This document shows positions 36,284 to 46,728 of a DNA stretch of 64,000 nt, piece by piece. The stretch lies in assembly GCA_947495055.1 (NCBI GenBank), contig CANLXO010000001.1, positions 124,001-188,000 on the forward strand. The letters are read 5' to 3'. How positions within the stretch are numbered: the stretch's first letter is position 1; the number at the start of each line of letters is the position of its first letter. Made by a program: the position numbers and the translations under genes. This stretch comes from an uncultured Psychrobacter sp. Its GTDB lineage: Bacteria > Pseudomonadota > Gammaproteobacteria > Pseudomonadales > Moraxellaceae. The notes under the pieces were generated by a model, which saw nothing but the letters and a program-made list of their open reading frames with translations, searched no databases and was not told where the DNA came from.

Positions 36284-37555
36284 ATGTATAAATACTCTAT
36301 CTTATTACTTCTCACATTTTCTACTTTTTCATTCAATGTTAATGCAAATGATACTTTCATTGAGAAGGCTGCTGTTGAATACTCTAAAAGCTATAATGTT
36401 ACGATACAGGAGGCGACTTACAGATTAAAAATCATGGCTGATCAAGAAGAAATTATCCGCCTAATATAAGGAAAATTTGGAGATGACATTGCAGGAATAT
36501 ATTTTGATAACGAGGGTAACGAATTCAAACTTGTAGTTCGCACCTCTAAGAAAGGACGATTAGAAAAAGATGTTCTAGCCTTATCTAATCAACTTTCAGC
36601 AAGATATAAGCTACCTATAGATGTTGTTGCCAATTCTCCTAGAAACTTTAAGTCAATTGAAAATATTTTGCAAAATCAAAGTTCAAGATTAATGAGAAGT
36701 ATCGAAGGTATACAAGGTTTAGGTTATAACCCAAGAAAAGATATAATCTCCATTTATATGTATGAACCTGATGAATCAAAAAAACAGTCTTGGTTGAACA
36801 ACCAGCAATTAAGTAAATTATCAGGAATGGAAACAGAGATAGTATTCGATGATGGTCCTGTCAAAACAACAAGCCTTATCGGTGGGGGATTCTTGGAGAC
36901 ATCACCAGTTAGCTCTTCTTATCCGAACAAGCCTATGTGTACAGCTGGCTTTCCAGCCACAAAGAATGGTGTAGCTGGCGTCATCGCAGCTGCCCATTGT
37001 GGAACGCTCAATAAGGAACTTGGCACAAAATCACGTTATGTCGGTCGAAATAATGAGATACACCAGCTAACCTTGACAGGATACGATACAAATCCTGATT
37101 CTGGTAAATATCATGATCTTGCATTTTTTGAGACAAATGATAAAACAGTAAAAGCGTTGCCATACTATTATCCAGATATCAGTAGCTATACAGAAGAAGC
37201 TTATCCCTATAGAAGCGCCCAAGTTGGCACATATTTATGTCATTACGGTCGGACAACGGGGACTTCTTGTGGCAATGTAATAGATGTTGCCTATGCGAAT
37301 TTCAATAATTCGGCATCTGGTGGCGCCAATAAAGGATGCGCATCATCTTTACCTTGTGGCAATACTTTTGTTAGGATTGAACGTAAGGGACTGAATTGTT
37401 TAGTAGGAGATAGTGGGGGACCAGTTTATGGCTCTGTGCCATATGGAATAGCAAGTTCATGCGTAGTAAGCAATAGCGGCAATGCTGCTCTAATGTACTC
37501 ACCTCTAAGGTTTGTTCATTATACGGGTGCTCAGTTATTAACTACTCCATATTAA
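36284..37555 (+). pseudogene. Trypsin-like (alpha-lytic type, S1) serine protease broken by an in-frame stop
   Basis: One frame of 423 positions interrupted by TAA at 36467-36469. The part before it is a signal peptide and the start of a propeptide (YKYSILLLLTFSTFSFNVNA). The part after continues the propeptide (FGDDIAGIYFDNEGNEFKL, alpha-lytic protease style) and then a complete protease domain: AAHCG (His), HDLAFF (Asp), GDSGGPVYG (Ser), with paired cysteines. No frameshift is needed to join the two parts. Without readthrough only a 61-residue peptide is exported, so the gene is probably inactive, or the stop is a base error. AT-rich relative to flanking genes. Confidence 0.8.
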
Positions 37556-37579
37556 GATTTAGTAAAAGGATATTGCCCA

Positions 37580-38023
37580 ATGACTAAAACAATATACGTT
37601 ATAGTGGTGTTATTTGCTTCAACATTATTGACCACAGGCTGCCAAACCACGAGTGTACCTAGTGCTTATAGCGAAACTGAACTAGGAGCTGGTTTATTTT
37701 TTAGCTATCCTCCTCGAGATCCTCAAACACCTGTAATAGCTTCTGCAACATCTGCAACATTATTGTATCAAGATGGCTGTCTACTGGCTTATAATGGTAC
37801 TTATATAATGAACCCGATATTTGAACATGGCACTACAACCTTCGATTTAAATAATCATGCGTTAACTGTAGATGGTAAAGTCTTTCAAATTGGAGATATA
37901 ATAGAGGGCGGTGGCACTGTAGGAGAAATATTAAAGTCTGATGAAGCTTCTTTTTTCGTTACCAAACCTTTAAATAGATGCATACAAGAAAACATCATTT
38001 ATTTTTTCAGTGTAGATAAATAA
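37580..38023 (+). CDS. Hypothetical lipoprotein
   Basis: 147 residues. Lipobox LTTGC near residue 21. The mature domain is short and mostly beta, with two more Cys (DGCLLAY, NRCIQEN). AAAAGGATATTGCCC precedes the ATG. It begins 25 bp after the protease pseudogene, so both may be one transcript; a role as partner or inhibitor of the protease cannot be judged. No family recognised. Confidence 0.72.
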   Translation: MTKTIYVIVVLFASTLLTTGCQTTSVPSAYSETELGAGLFFSYPPRDPQTPVIASATSATLLYQDGCLLAYNGTYIMNPIFEHGTTTFDLNNHALTVDGKVFQIGDIIEGGGTVGEILKSDEASFFVTKPLNRCIQENIIYFFSVDK

Positions 38024-38062
38024 ACACAGGTTTGGGCACAGGGTGCGCCCCGATTAAAACAC

Positions 38063-40174
38063 CTAAAGCAGATGCGCTTTTAGCTCTAGCACTTTGTCAC
38101 GGGTTTTTGCGGCGTCCTCAAACTTGAGATCACGAGAGAACTGCTTCATAAGTTTCTCTAGGCGCTTGATCTCTTTGGCAAGCAAATCAGGGCTACGCAA
38201 AATATTGATATCGACATCTGGCAGATTACTCTTGACCGGAATCGCTTGATTGTCGTTAGCATCCAAGTCATCACCCGTATCGATCTTGTCCGTGATACTG
38301 CGGCGCGCGCCCCTTGGCGTAATGTTGTGCTCAAGGTTAAATGCCACTTGCTTTTCGCGGCGGCGGTCGGTCTCATCTATCGCTTTTTGCATACTTGGCG
38401 TGATGCGATCGGCATAGAGTATGGCCTTGCCGTTTAAGTGACGCGCGGCGCGACCAATGGTCTGAATCAGCGCGCGCTCTGAGCGCAAAAAGCCCTCTTT
38501 ATCGGCATCAAATATCGCCACCAGTGACACCTCGGGCATATCTAGACCCTCACGCAAGAGGTTAATGCCGACCAAAACATCATGCACGCCTGTACGCAGT
38601 TCGTGAATAATTTGCATGCGCTCAACGGTGTCAATATCTGAGTGCAGATAGGCGACCTTGACATCGTATTCTTTAAGATAACTGGTCAAATCCTCTGACA
38701 TGCGCTTGGTCAAAGTGGTAATCAGCACACGCTCATCAAGTTCGCGGCGCTTGGTAATCTCAGATAACACATCATCGACTTGGGTCAGCACGGGACGTAT
38801 CTCAATCTCAGGATCAATAAGTCCCGTTGGACGCACGACCTGCTCGACCACTTGCTCGCTGTGCTCGTACTCATACAGTGCAGGCGTCGCACTCACATAA
38901 ATAGTCTTGGGTTTGATACGCTCCCACTCTTCAAACTTCATAGGCCGATTGTTCATCGCACTAGGCAGACGAAAGCCGTAATTGACCAAGTTCTCTTTAC
39001 GCGAGCGATCGCCTTTATACATTGCGCCAATTTGCGAGACGGTAACGTGCGACTCATCGATAAACAGCAGCGCATCCTCTGGAATATAATCAAACAGTGT
39101 TGGCGGCGCCTCACCCCACGGACGACCCGAGAGATGATGTGAGTAGTTCTCGATACCGTTACAGTAGCCAAGTTGCTGAATCATCTCTAGATCATACTGG
39201 GTACGCTCTTTAAGACGCTGCGCTTCAATCAGTTTGTTATTATCGCGAAAATACTCAAGGCGCGGCTCAAGCTCTTCTCTAATAGTGATACTAGCCGCAT
39301 CCAACTTATTACGCGGGGTGACGTAATGTGACTTAGGATAGATAGTAATACGCGGCACGCTACGCACGGTCTTACCCGTTAGCGGATCAAACCAAGTAAT
39401 TTTTTCAACTTCATTATCAAACAGATGCACGCGTACTGCCAATTGCTCAGACTCAGCTGGATAAATATCAAGTAGCTCACCACGCAAGCGGTACGTACCA
39501 CGCCCAAAGTCCAGCTCGTTACGAGTATATTGCATCTCAACCAAACGCTTGATCGTTGCGGTGCGATCTATTTTGTCACCGACAACAATGTGGAGCAGCA
39601 TCTTAAGATAACTCTCAGGATCACCCAGACCATAAATACAAGAGACCGAAGCGACGATGATTGCATCACGGCGCTCAAGCAGCGCGCGGGTGGCTGACAG
39701 GCGCATCTGATCGATATGATCATTGATAGCACTGTCTTTTTCGATAAAGGTATCGGATGCCGCGACGTAGGCTTCAGGCTGATAGTAATCGTAATAACTG
39801 ACAAAGTATTCAACGGCGTTGTTCGGGAAAAACGATTTGAACTCACCATATAGCTGCGCCGCCAGCGTCTTGTTATGCGCCATAATGATCGTTGGGCGCT
39901 GACACTCGGATATGACCTTTGCCATAGTGTAAGTTTTACCTGAGCCTGTCACGCCAAGTAACAGTTGCTCATCCATACCACTATTAATCCCTTTGACGAG
40001 CTTATCGATGGCTTGCGGCTGATCGCCTGCAGGCTCAAAGTCAGTCACCATCTCAAAGGCGCGACTCGATATTTGCGTTCCAGACGCATTGACACCAACA
40101 ATTTCAGCTTCGCCTTGTAACTGAGAGGCCAATTGATTTAACTGACGCGACGAGCGCGGTTCAGGCATACGCAT
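38063..40174 (-). CDS. uvrB: Excinuclease ABC subunit B
   Basis: 703 residues from the ATG at 40174 (a GTG at 40222 would add 16). DNA-damage-recognition helicase of nucleotide excision repair. Walker [13 protein letters not shown], the beta-hairpin [11 protein letters not shown], the DESH box LFIDESHVT, motif [11 protein letters not shown] and the C-terminal UVR domain ([20 protein letters not shown]) are present. The family start normally lies close to FEPAGDQP, so about 45 residues precede the core whichever start is used. Confidence 0.95.
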   Translation of the reverse strand: MRMPEPRSSRQLNQLASQLQGEAEIVGVNASGTQISSRAFEMVTDFEPAGDQPQAIDKLVKGINSGMDEQLLLGVTGSGKTYTMAKVISECQRPTIIMAHNKTLAAQLYGEFKSFFPNNAVEYFVSYYDYYQPEAYVAASDTFIEKDSAINDHIDQMRLSATRALLERRDAIIVASVSCIYGLGDPESYLKMLLHIVVGDKIDRTATIKRLVEMQYTRNELDFGRGTYRLRGELLDIYPAESEQLAVRVHLFDNEVEKITWFDPLTGKTVRSVPRITIYPKSHYVTPRNKLDAASITIREELEPRLEYFRDNNKLIEAQRLKERTQYDLEMIQQLGYCNGIENYSHHLSGRPWGEAPPTLFDYIPEDALLFIDESHVTVSQIGAMYKGDRSRKENLVNYGFRLPSAMNNRPMKFEEWERIKPKTIYVSATPALYEYEHSEQVVEQVVRPTGLIDPEIEIRPVLTQVDDVLSEITKRRELDERVLITTLTKRMSEDLTSYLKEYDVKVAYLHSDIDTVERMQIIHELRTGVHDVLVGINLLREGLDMPEVSLVAIFDADKEGFLRSERALIQTIGRAARHLNGKAILYADRITPSMQKAIDETDRRREKQVAFNLEHNITPRGARRSITDKIDTGDDLDANDNQAIPVKSNLPDVDINILRSPDLLAKEIKRLEKLMKQFSRDLKFEDAAKTRDKVLELKAHLL

Positions 40175-40609
40175 AAGAACTGTCTTATTCAATAGGTTTA
40201 TAACATTATGGGGTTTTAGCACTATTTTTAAAGGCTATTTACACCAAGTCTTACTTAGTAAAAAGAGCTAAAACAACGTGTTATTGTGCTAAGTATTCAG
40301 AAGTCGTTTATTGAAGGTTACTAGTAAGCGCTGTTTGATTGATTTGTAGACGAATAGAGGATAGACGTATTGATTCACCCCTCTATATCGATCAAGATTT
40401 AGGCATAAAACTTACACGCTAGACGATATATTTACAAAGCTTTTCACGATTAACAAAGCTATTACATGACCACTCAACAAAGCCTAATAGTCTAGGGTTC
40501 AATCATCAATTCAAACTGTTAGTATAGACATTGAAATTGAGCAACACCCAAATCGAAATCAGTTAAGCTAAATAAATAATCTAAATTCTAATAAATAATG
40601 GAGCATAAT
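40175..40609. other. Intergenic region between divergent uvrB and dps
   Basis: About 430 bp without a gene. It holds both promoters. No convincing LexA or OxyR site could be recognised by eye. Confidence 0.45.
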
Positions 40610-41092
40610 ATGAGAGAACGTTACGCGAGTGGAATCAATGACGACACTGCCAAAAAAATGGTAGACCTACTTAATTCAAACCTAGCAAACTTGATGGATC
40701 TGAGCATGGACACCAAGCAGTGCCATTGGAATCTGCAAGGCACTGGTTTTATTGGTGTGCATCAGTTACTAGACGATACCTATGATCGTTTAACTGAAGC
40801 CTTTGATACTGTAGCAGAGCGTATTGTTATTTTGGGCGGCAAAGCAAACGGTATCTCTAAACGCGTCGCTGAAGATTCAATATTAGAAACTTATCCCACT
40901 GATATTACAGAAGTGGATCAGCATGTTCGTGAGCTGACTAACCGTTATAAGAAAATTGCTGAAACACTACGTGAAGCGATCGATACTGCGGGTGACGCAG
41001 GCGATGAAGATACCGCTGATTTGCTAACTGAGGTAAGCCGCGTTGTAGATAAAGATGCATGGTTCATCGGTGCTAATGCACCAAAGAAATAA
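40610..41092 (+). CDS. dps: Dps-family DNA-protecting ferritin-like protein
   Basis: 160 residues from the ATG at 40610. An in-frame ATG at 40598 overlaps the ribosome-binding site (TGGAGC) and is rejected. Dps motifs: DTKQCHWNLQGTGFIGVHQL with the ferroxidase His, DTYDRLTEAFDTVAERI with the acidic metal ligands, and the C-terminal DKDAWFIGANAP. It stores iron and protects DNA against peroxide. Stand-alone gene with a terminator. Confidence 0.94.
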   Translation: MRERYASGINDDTAKKMVDLLNSNLANLMDLSMDTKQCHWNLQGTGFIGVHQLLDDTYDRLTEAFDTVAERIVILGGKANGISKRVAEDSILETYPTDITEVDQHVRELTNRYKKIAETLREAIDTAGDAGDEDTADLLTEVSRVVDKDAWFIGANAPKK

Positions 41093-41121
41093 CTTATAAT
41101 TAACACGTATGTCTAATTTAA

Positions 41122-41150
41122 AAAGGTCACTTTATAAGTGACCTTTTTTT
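41122..41150. terminator. Terminator between dps and the thioesterase gene
   Basis: AAAGGTCACTT (41122-41132) pairs with AAGTGACCTTT (41136-41146), loop 3, then T's. A's at the left allow use from both sides. Confidence 0.9.
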
Positions 41151-41185
41151 ATACTTAATCGTTCTTACCGCTATTTATAAAAATG

Positions 41186-41746
41186 CTACAAATCTTTGCT
41201 GCCCTGCTTTTGCATAGCTGTCGGATTCTCAACTGGCGCGTCCAGATCACAGCTGGGACGGTGTGAGCTTTGCATACGTAACTGTTTACGCTCAAGCGCT
41301 GCATCGGCGCGGCATTGACGCATAGGATCTTTTAGATCAAGCGGCGGGGCTGGCGTAGGTTTACCATTATCATCGATAGCTACCATCGTAAAATAGCAGC
41401 TATTAGTATGACGGACTGTACGTGCGCGCACGTCTTCTGCTTCTACTCGTATACCTACTTCCATCGAAGTGGTGCCGACATAGTTGACACTGGCTGCAAA
41501 GGTAACGAGCTCGCCGACATAAATAGGCTCACGAAACATTACTTGATCAACGGACAGGGTCACCACATAGTTACCACTGTAGCGACTGGCGCAAGCATAA
41601 GCGACTTGGTCGAGCATTTTAAGTAAGTCGCCACCATGAACATTACCAATGAAGTTTGCCATATCAGGCGTCATTAGTATCGACATATAAAGCTCATGGT
41701 TTAGCGGTGCTTTTTTGGCAGTAGATGAGGTATTAGATTGAGCCAT
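41186..41746 (-). CDS. Acyl-CoA thioesterase (YciA/BACH-like hotdog)
   Basis: 186 residues from the ATG at 41746, with AAGGAC upstream. Hotdog fold: MTPDMANFIGNVHGGDLLKMLDQ holds the family N-x-x-G-x-x-hGG helix, SVDQVMFREPIYVGELV and the strand TSMEVGIRVEAED follow. It splits acyl-CoA to free acid and CoA in the cytoplasm. A C-terminal tail of about 50 residues is charged. Converges on dps. Confidence 0.9.
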   Translation of the reverse strand: MAQSNTSSTAKKAPLNHELYMSILMTPDMANFIGNVHGGDLLKMLDQVAYACASRYSGNYVVTLSVDQVMFREPIYVGELVTFAASVNYVGTTSMEVGIRVEAEDVRARTVRHTNSCYFTMVAIDDNGKPTPAPPLDLKDPMRQCRADAALERKQLRMQSSHRPSCDLDAPVENPTAMQKQGSKDL

Positions 41747-41821
41747 AGTTGTCCTTGGTCGTTGCAAAATTTATCTGTCATTTATACAGCAGGCGGATAT
41801 CTAGTGCAAATTGATAACAGC

Positions 41822-41852
41822 AAAAAAACGGCTTAACCTAAATTAAACCGTT
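41822..41852 (-). terminator. Terminator of the DUF2177 gene (minus strand)
   Basis: On the minus strand AACGGTTTAA pairs with TTAAGCCGTT (one wobble), followed by seven T. Plus-strand arms at 41827-41836 and 41843-41852. Confidence 0.75.
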
Positions 41853-41872
41853 CATATCTGTAGCTCAAACAC

Positions 41873-42298
41873 CTAAGCTGATGCAGTCTTATTCAGCCAG
41901 TTAAAGCGATAAGCCAACCAAGCCGTGCCAGCACTCACTGTACCTGTTAAAAAGCCACCCCAAGTAAAATCTACCAAAGCAGTATCAAGTGTATACCCTT
42001 TGTATAGCGCAAGATTAGTAAAGTCATAAGTACCATAAGCCATCAAGCCAAGTAAACCACCTAATAAGAAAATGTGCCCGATAGAGGCGTTCGCTTTTAT
42101 CTGCGGGTAAAGGACGATAATGCATAGCGCTAAGATATAGAACATATAGAACACAGCCGCCGCCATCATATTCGGTTCATCTGCCAACAGATGACCTATA
42201 CGTTCCTCATAAAACAGCCCTTTCATCGTTGATAACCAGACAAAATCTACGCCTAAAAACATAGCAACAGCAACTAGATAAACAAATGTATAGCCCAT
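41873..42298 (-). CDS. DUF2177 membrane protein
   Basis: 141 residues with four membrane segments. YLVAVAMFLGVDFVWLS, LLGLMAYGTYDFTNLA and VDFTWGGFLTGTVSA match the DUF2177 pattern. AAAGGATATTATT precedes the ATG. Genes of this family often occur with CFA-synthase-like, DUF1365 and FAD-oxidoreductase genes, which follow here, so a role in lipid modification or export is plausible. No activity is known. Confidence 0.85.
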   Translation of the reverse strand: MGYTFVYLVAVAMFLGVDFVWLSTMKGLFYEERIGHLLADEPNMMAAAVFYMFYILALCIIVLYPQIKANASIGHIFLLGGLLGLMAYGTYDFTNLALYKGYTLDTALVDFTWGGFLTGTVSAGTAWLAYRFNWLNKTASA

Positions 42299-42446
42299 AA
42301 TAATATCCTTTTGTAATAACCAAACACAGGTCCCAATTATTTTTTATGCTTTAACTGTACTTTAATATGATGTATATAGATTTAGTAATCGTTATAGCTT
42401 TAGGTCATTTAATTGTAAATCTGGTAAAACGCTCAGTAGGGTACTT

Positions 42447-43895
42447 TTAGCCAAACGCAGCCGCAGTGCTAGGAGCGCTGCGCAGGTTTGTTGTAGTGTC
42501 AGTAGGCTTATCTATCAAATCAGCTGCAGGCGAATCAGAAAAATGCAATATATCGATGTTGTCAGGTTTGACTGCAGTAAGCTGCACCACACCAATAGTG
42601 CGCTCTAAAAATCCACCCTCGCAGTAGCAAAAGTAAAACTCCCACAGACGAATAAAGGCTTCATCATAGCCCAAAGCTTTGATCTCTTCACGCTGCGACA
42701 TAAAGGCTATGCGCCAGTCGCGTAATGTGTGCGCATAATCAAAACCATAATCATGCAATTGCTTGATGACCATATCTGTCTGCTTAGTAAACTGGGTATT
42801 TAGCTCTTGATTGGACAATAGACAACCACCTGGAAAGATATGCGTCTGAATAAAATCGACGGAATCTATATAGTCTTCATAGTTTTGATCATTAAAGGTA
42901 ATAGCTTGTAGCACCATAAGTCCTGTTGGTTTAAGTAAGCTATTGCACTTGGCAAAAAAGGTTGGCAAATACTCATGACCAACCGCTTCGATCATCTCAA
43001 TACTGACAAGCTTGTCATACTGCCCTGTCAGCTCACGGTAGTCCTGTTTGAGCAAAGTAATTTTATCTGACAGGCCCGCAGCCTTTACTCTCACCTTGGC
43101 TTCATCGTACTGAGCGTCAGATATCGTCGTCGTGGTGACATGGCAGCCGTAATTTTTGGCCGCATAAATAGCAAAACCGCCCCAACCAGTACCAATCTCA
43201 ATGACGTGATCGTTGGCTGTCAGTTGCAAGCGCTTGCAAATCAGCTTAAGCTTATGCTGCTGCGCCTCGCTAAGGGTCGCCTCAGGGTTTTGATAAACAG
43301 CAGATGAATACATCATGGTCTCATCTAAAAAGCGCTGATACATATCATTGCCCAAATCGTAATGCGCCAAGATATTAGACTTAGAGCCAGACTGATCATT
43401 GCTACGTAGCTGATGCTTGGCTTTTTCAAACGCTTTACTAATGCCAGCAAATCGGTTCTCTAATTTATTGAGTACGGCTAAGTTACGCGCCGCTAAGCGT
43501 ATCAACCCCGTTAAGTCATCGGTGTCCCATTCGCCATTGATGTAACTATCTGCCAAGGCGATAGAGCCGCCAAACAATAGCTGACGATAGACACTGATAT
43601 CATAGATTCTCAACGTCACATGCAGGGCATGACGCCCTACTGCTGAGCTACTTTTTAGACTCAAAGATTTATCACCGAAACTATGCGTATCGATAGACTG
43701 CGTAAACGCCTCAATAATCGTTATACCGCCAAACTGAACGCGTTTGAGCGCCTGAAATATTGCCTTTCGAGCTAGGTTATTCATGCCTTTATTGACAGGT
43801 TGTAAGATAGCGCTGTCACTGAGCGTTTGGCTCATGCGGGCATTGATCTTTTCTAATCGGGTCGTCGGCTGACGTTCGGTCGGTCGTACTGACAT
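42447..43895 (-). CDS. Cyclopropane-fatty-acyl-phospholipid synthase-like SAM methyltransferase
   Basis: 482 residues, with the usual long N-terminal domain. Core motifs: NILAHYDLGNDMYQRFLDETMMYSS split as NILAHYDLGND and LDETMMYSSAVY, the SAM-binding VIEIGTGWGGFAIYAA, SIEMIEAVGHEYLP and FIQTHIFPGGCL (bicarbonate-site region). The family adds a methylene or methyl group to unsaturated lipid chains. Context with DUF1365, FAD oxidoreductase and SDR genes matches clusters in many proteobacteria. AAAGGATGATC precedes the ATG. Confidence 0.92.
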   Translation of the reverse strand: MSVRPTERQPTTRLEKINARMSQTLSDSAILQPVNKGMNNLARKAIFQALKRVQFGGITIIEAFTQSIDTHSFGDKSLSLKSSSAVGRHALHVTLRIYDISVYRQLLFGGSIALADSYINGEWDTDDLTGLIRLAARNLAVLNKLENRFAGISKAFEKAKHQLRSNDQSGSKSNILAHYDLGNDMYQRFLDETMMYSSAVYQNPEATLSEAQQHKLKLICKRLQLTANDHVIEIGTGWGGFAIYAAKNYGCHVTTTTISDAQYDEAKVRVKAAGLSDKITLLKQDYRELTGQYDKLVSIEMIEAVGHEYLPTFFAKCNSLLKPTGLMVLQAITFNDQNYEDYIDSVDFIQTHIFPGGCLLSNQELNTQFTKQTDMVIKQLHDYGFDYAHTLRDWRIAFMSQREEIKALGYDEAFIRLWEFYFCYCEGGFLERTIGVVQLTAVKPDNIDILHFSDSPAADLIDKPTDTTTNLRSAPSTAAAFG

Positions 43896-43937
43896 CGTTT
43901 GATCATCCTTTCATACAGTTGCAGAGAGATAAAGGGG

Positions 43938-44897
43938 TTATTTATAATACTTACTGTCCTTGCTACTTTCTTCACGCCCTTGCTTACTATCAGCAAGCGT
44001 TTCATCATAATTAATATAAGGCACTTTTTTGATAGCGAATAATTTAAAAGCATGCCAGTAGATACGGGTCAATGAGGTCATATTCATTAGCGGGTTTTTG
44101 CGTAAGCTATGCTGTATCGATCGCGTCGTCATTGGCACGCCTGACATTTTTATACCAGTCTTTAGCACCTCACCGCGTCTGTCACTGATATCGATCGCAA
44201 TGCGAACGTGCAAGCAGTCGTCATCTTGATCAGTCACTTTCACCTGCCAGCGGTAGAGCTGATCGATGGGGTTAAAGGGTGAGACGTGAAAGTTTTTGTC
44301 ATGGCAAAATTCGGTCTCTTGCCCTTGTAATAAAAACCCATAGTAATGACGCTTATCCCAAGGGGTGTTAGAAACCTCTGCCAATAAGTGCGTAGGGGTT
44401 TGCTTGGCATCAAAGCCTATATAGAAATTGACTGGGCTAAAATACAATCCTGCATTACGGCACACAAGCATACCCATCATATCGCCTGTAGGCTTGCTAC
44501 CTGTTTGAGTCACAAAGGCTTGAGTCAGACGCTCATTTAGCGCTTGTATAGCGTTATCACTACCTTTGACCCTTGTATCATCTGTCTTTTTTTGAGTATC
44601 ATCTGCTTTTTCTTGCAAATAATCATCGGCAAAAAATTGCTGTAACGCCTTATGTTTAGCTGAGAACAGGGGCAGTCTTTTGAGCCATTTACTGCCTAGC
44701 ACTGATAGATTGATCTCAGGTAGATCCTGCCCTGCTGCGAGCGCACTGATATTGATGCCCCAATAGCGATAAGGGTAAGCAAACTTATGCGTGCTTGGCA
44801 ATAAACGGGTGTGCCAAGTGGTGCCACTAAACAGCTGATGTGGTAAACCCTTATCACTCGTCATACTCTTGTGTTCACTAGCAGGATTTGTGCTCAT
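43938..44897 (-). CDS. DUF1365 protein
   Basis: 319 residues. HTRLLPSTHKFAYPYRYWGI at the N-terminus, FSPVNFYIGFD, EVSNTPWDKRHYYGF and KNFHVSPFNPI are the DUF1365 blocks. A run of Lys/Asp (about residues 95-110) is an insertion. The gene lies between the CFA-like and FAD-oxidoreductase genes, as almost always in this family. The N-terminal His/Tyr and Asn-rich signature hints at an enzyme for lipid chains. Function not established. GAGAGAGTC precedes the ATG. Confidence 0.9.
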   Translation of the reverse strand: MSTNPASEHKSMTSDKGLPHQLFSGTTWHTRLLPSTHKFAYPYRYWGINISALAAGQDLPEINLSVLGSKWLKRLPLFSAKHKALQQFFADDYLQEKADDTQKKTDDTRVKGSDNAIQALNERLTQAFVTQTGSKPTGDMMGMLVCRNAGLYFSPVNFYIGFDAKQTPTHLLAEVSNTPWDKRHYYGFLLQGQETEFCHDKNFHVSPFNPIDQLYRWQVKVTDQDDDCLHVRIAIDISDRRGEVLKTGIKMSGVPMTTRSIQHSLRKNPLMNMTSLTRIYWHAFKLFAIKKVPYINYDETLADSKQGREESSKDSKYYK

Positions 44898-44911
44898 GAC
44901 TCTCTCATATG

Positions 44912-46651
44912 TTAGGCTTTACGGCCAAAGAAAAAACCACGTTTTTTGGTTTTGCCTTTACTAGGCGCACTTGTCAGTTGCAAGCTTGCGACATAAGCGA
45001 CCAGCTCTTGATTGGTCGTTGCCGTCTGCACTTGGCGTTTTTTGAGTTGGCGCGTTTTTTTGTCAGCTTTAACGGGCAAATCTCTATAGCGAAACGGCGT
45101 ATGGGTGCTATTACTATCGGGGATATGATTGGCATCGACCTCATCTTTAATCTCAATAACGCTCCCTAACGCTTGGCAAACGCGCAGTCCACTACGTACG
45201 CCATCTTCATGAAAACCATTGAACCAATAAGCACCGCAAAAGTGCGTATGCAAGCCATTACCAGAGATGCGCGCCCACTGCCCTTGCGCTGCAATCATCT
45301 CATTGTCAAATACTGGATGACTGTAATCGATGCTTTTGATCACTTGCGCCGGATCGATATCATGGTTAAGCGTGACTAGATAATTATGCTGCTTGGTCAA
45401 GCGCTGCAATATATTCATATGGTAAGTCAGCACCGGTTTGTTAGCTGGCGACTCCTTACCCATCTGTTCTTGATTTGCAATGCTCGTCTGCTTATCTATT
45501 AGATAGTTCCAACTGGCCCATGCTAGTGACTTTTTGGGTAAGACGCTACTATCAGTGTGCAAAACCGCCGTGTTTTCCGTAAAGCGAAAGTGACTTAGTA
45601 CCTCTTGCTCATCACAGCTTGCATCGGCTAATAACTTGAGCGCGGTATCTGCATGACAGGCAAAAATAACTTCATCAAAGACCAGCTCTTCGCTATGGGC
45701 TTGTTGCTCTGCTGCGTCGTAGCTCACGACGTTTAATGTAACTGCTCCACCACTGCTATCATCATGGCGAGTGACAGACTCCACAGGACTATTGACCCGC
45801 ACTGTACCGCCCGCCTTAACGAACTTTGTGACCAGCTTATTCACATATTGCTTAGAGCCGCCTTTGATAGTGAACCACTGCGGGCGATTAACCACATCGA
45901 GCAGGCCATGATTGTCAAAGAACTGAGCAAAAAACACTAATGGAAAGGCTTGTACCTCTTTTAGGCTAGTCGACCAAATCGCCGACACCATAGGCAACAA
46001 GTAGTTGTCTGTAAATAGCTGACCATAGCGCTCACCTGCCAAATAACTGCCCAAGGTTTGCTCGGTAAATGCACTGACATCGCCGCCTTGCACGCGCACG
46101 CTATCATAATCTTGACGCAGTTTGCGAATGTGCTTATTGAACTGCACAATGTCTTTGACAAACTGCCAAAACTTTGGATTAAGTACGTTTTTGCGCTGAG
46201 ATAACAAGGTATTGATCGTATGACCGTTATACTCAAACTTGCGAGCGATGTTCTTAACCGAAAAGCTCATATCAGTCGCTTGAAACGGGACTTGTAGCTC
46301 ATGAAGCAGACGAAAAAAGTTAGGGTAAGTGCGCTCATTAAAGACAATAAAGCCAGTATCTATTGCACTTTTTTCGACGTTGTCGTCGTTGGTCTTTTTG
46401 CCATATTGCAACGCCACATCAATGGTATTGACGTGACCACCGATATAATCATTGGCTTCAAATATAGTCACGTCATGATGCGCGGCTAGGTAATGAGCAC
46501 AACTCAAACCTGATACCCCTGAGCCAATAATAGCCACGCGAGTCTTATTTGATCCCTTTGAATCATCACTGATACTAGTGTCCGTCTTACTGCTGTCCTT
46601 ATTATGGGTCAGCTGCTCTTTTGATGCTCGTTTGCGACGCATAAACGACAT
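44912..46651 (-). CDS. FAD-dependent amine-oxidase-type oxidoreductase
   Basis: 579 residues. After a charged 35-residue leader comes the FAD motif VAIIGSGVSGLSCAHYLAAH and FEANDYIGGHVNTIDV. VIFACHADTALKLLAD and the C-terminal GLHTHFCGAYWFNGFHEDG belong to the subgroup that accompanies CFA-like and DUF1365 genes. It probably desaturates or oxidises a lipid chain; the real substrate is unknown. The 15-bp gap to the DUF1365 gene and AAAGGAAAAG before the ATG show operon structure. Tail rich in Lys/Arg. Confidence 0.9.
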   Translation of the reverse strand: MSFMRRKRASKEQLTHNKDSSKTDTSISDDSKGSNKTRVAIIGSGVSGLSCAHYLAAHHDVTIFEANDYIGGHVNTIDVALQYGKKTNDDNVEKSAIDTGFIVFNERTYPNFFRLLHELQVPFQATDMSFSVKNIARKFEYNGHTINTLLSQRKNVLNPKFWQFVKDIVQFNKHIRKLRQDYDSVRVQGGDVSAFTEQTLGSYLAGERYGQLFTDNYLLPMVSAIWSTSLKEVQAFPLVFFAQFFDNHGLLDVVNRPQWFTIKGGSKQYVNKLVTKFVKAGGTVRVNSPVESVTRHDDSSGGAVTLNVVSYDAAEQQAHSEELVFDEVIFACHADTALKLLADASCDEQEVLSHFRFTENTAVLHTDSSVLPKKSLAWASWNYLIDKQTSIANQEQMGKESPANKPVLTYHMNILQRLTKQHNYLVTLNHDIDPAQVIKSIDYSHPVFDNEMIAAQGQWARISGNGLHTHFCGAYWFNGFHEDGVRSGLRVCQALGSVIEIKDEVDANHIPDSNSTHTPFRYRDLPVKADKKTRQLKKRQVQTATTNQELVAYVASLQLTSAPSKGKTKKRGFFFGRKA

Positions 46652-46728
46652 ATGGCTTTTCCTTTGTATAACTTTATTATCTGTGATAAATGTAAAAATA
46701 GCGGCTTAATATTTGCAGCGTACGCCTC

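Noticed and set aside
36467..36469. In-frame stop as recoding (selenocysteine or readthrough)
   Set aside because: The codon is TAA, not TGA, with no hairpin or readthrough context that I can recognise; the same holds at 59192.
38780..39142. 120-codon plus-strand ORF inside uvrB
   Set aside because: Antisense shadow of a strongly conserved gene.
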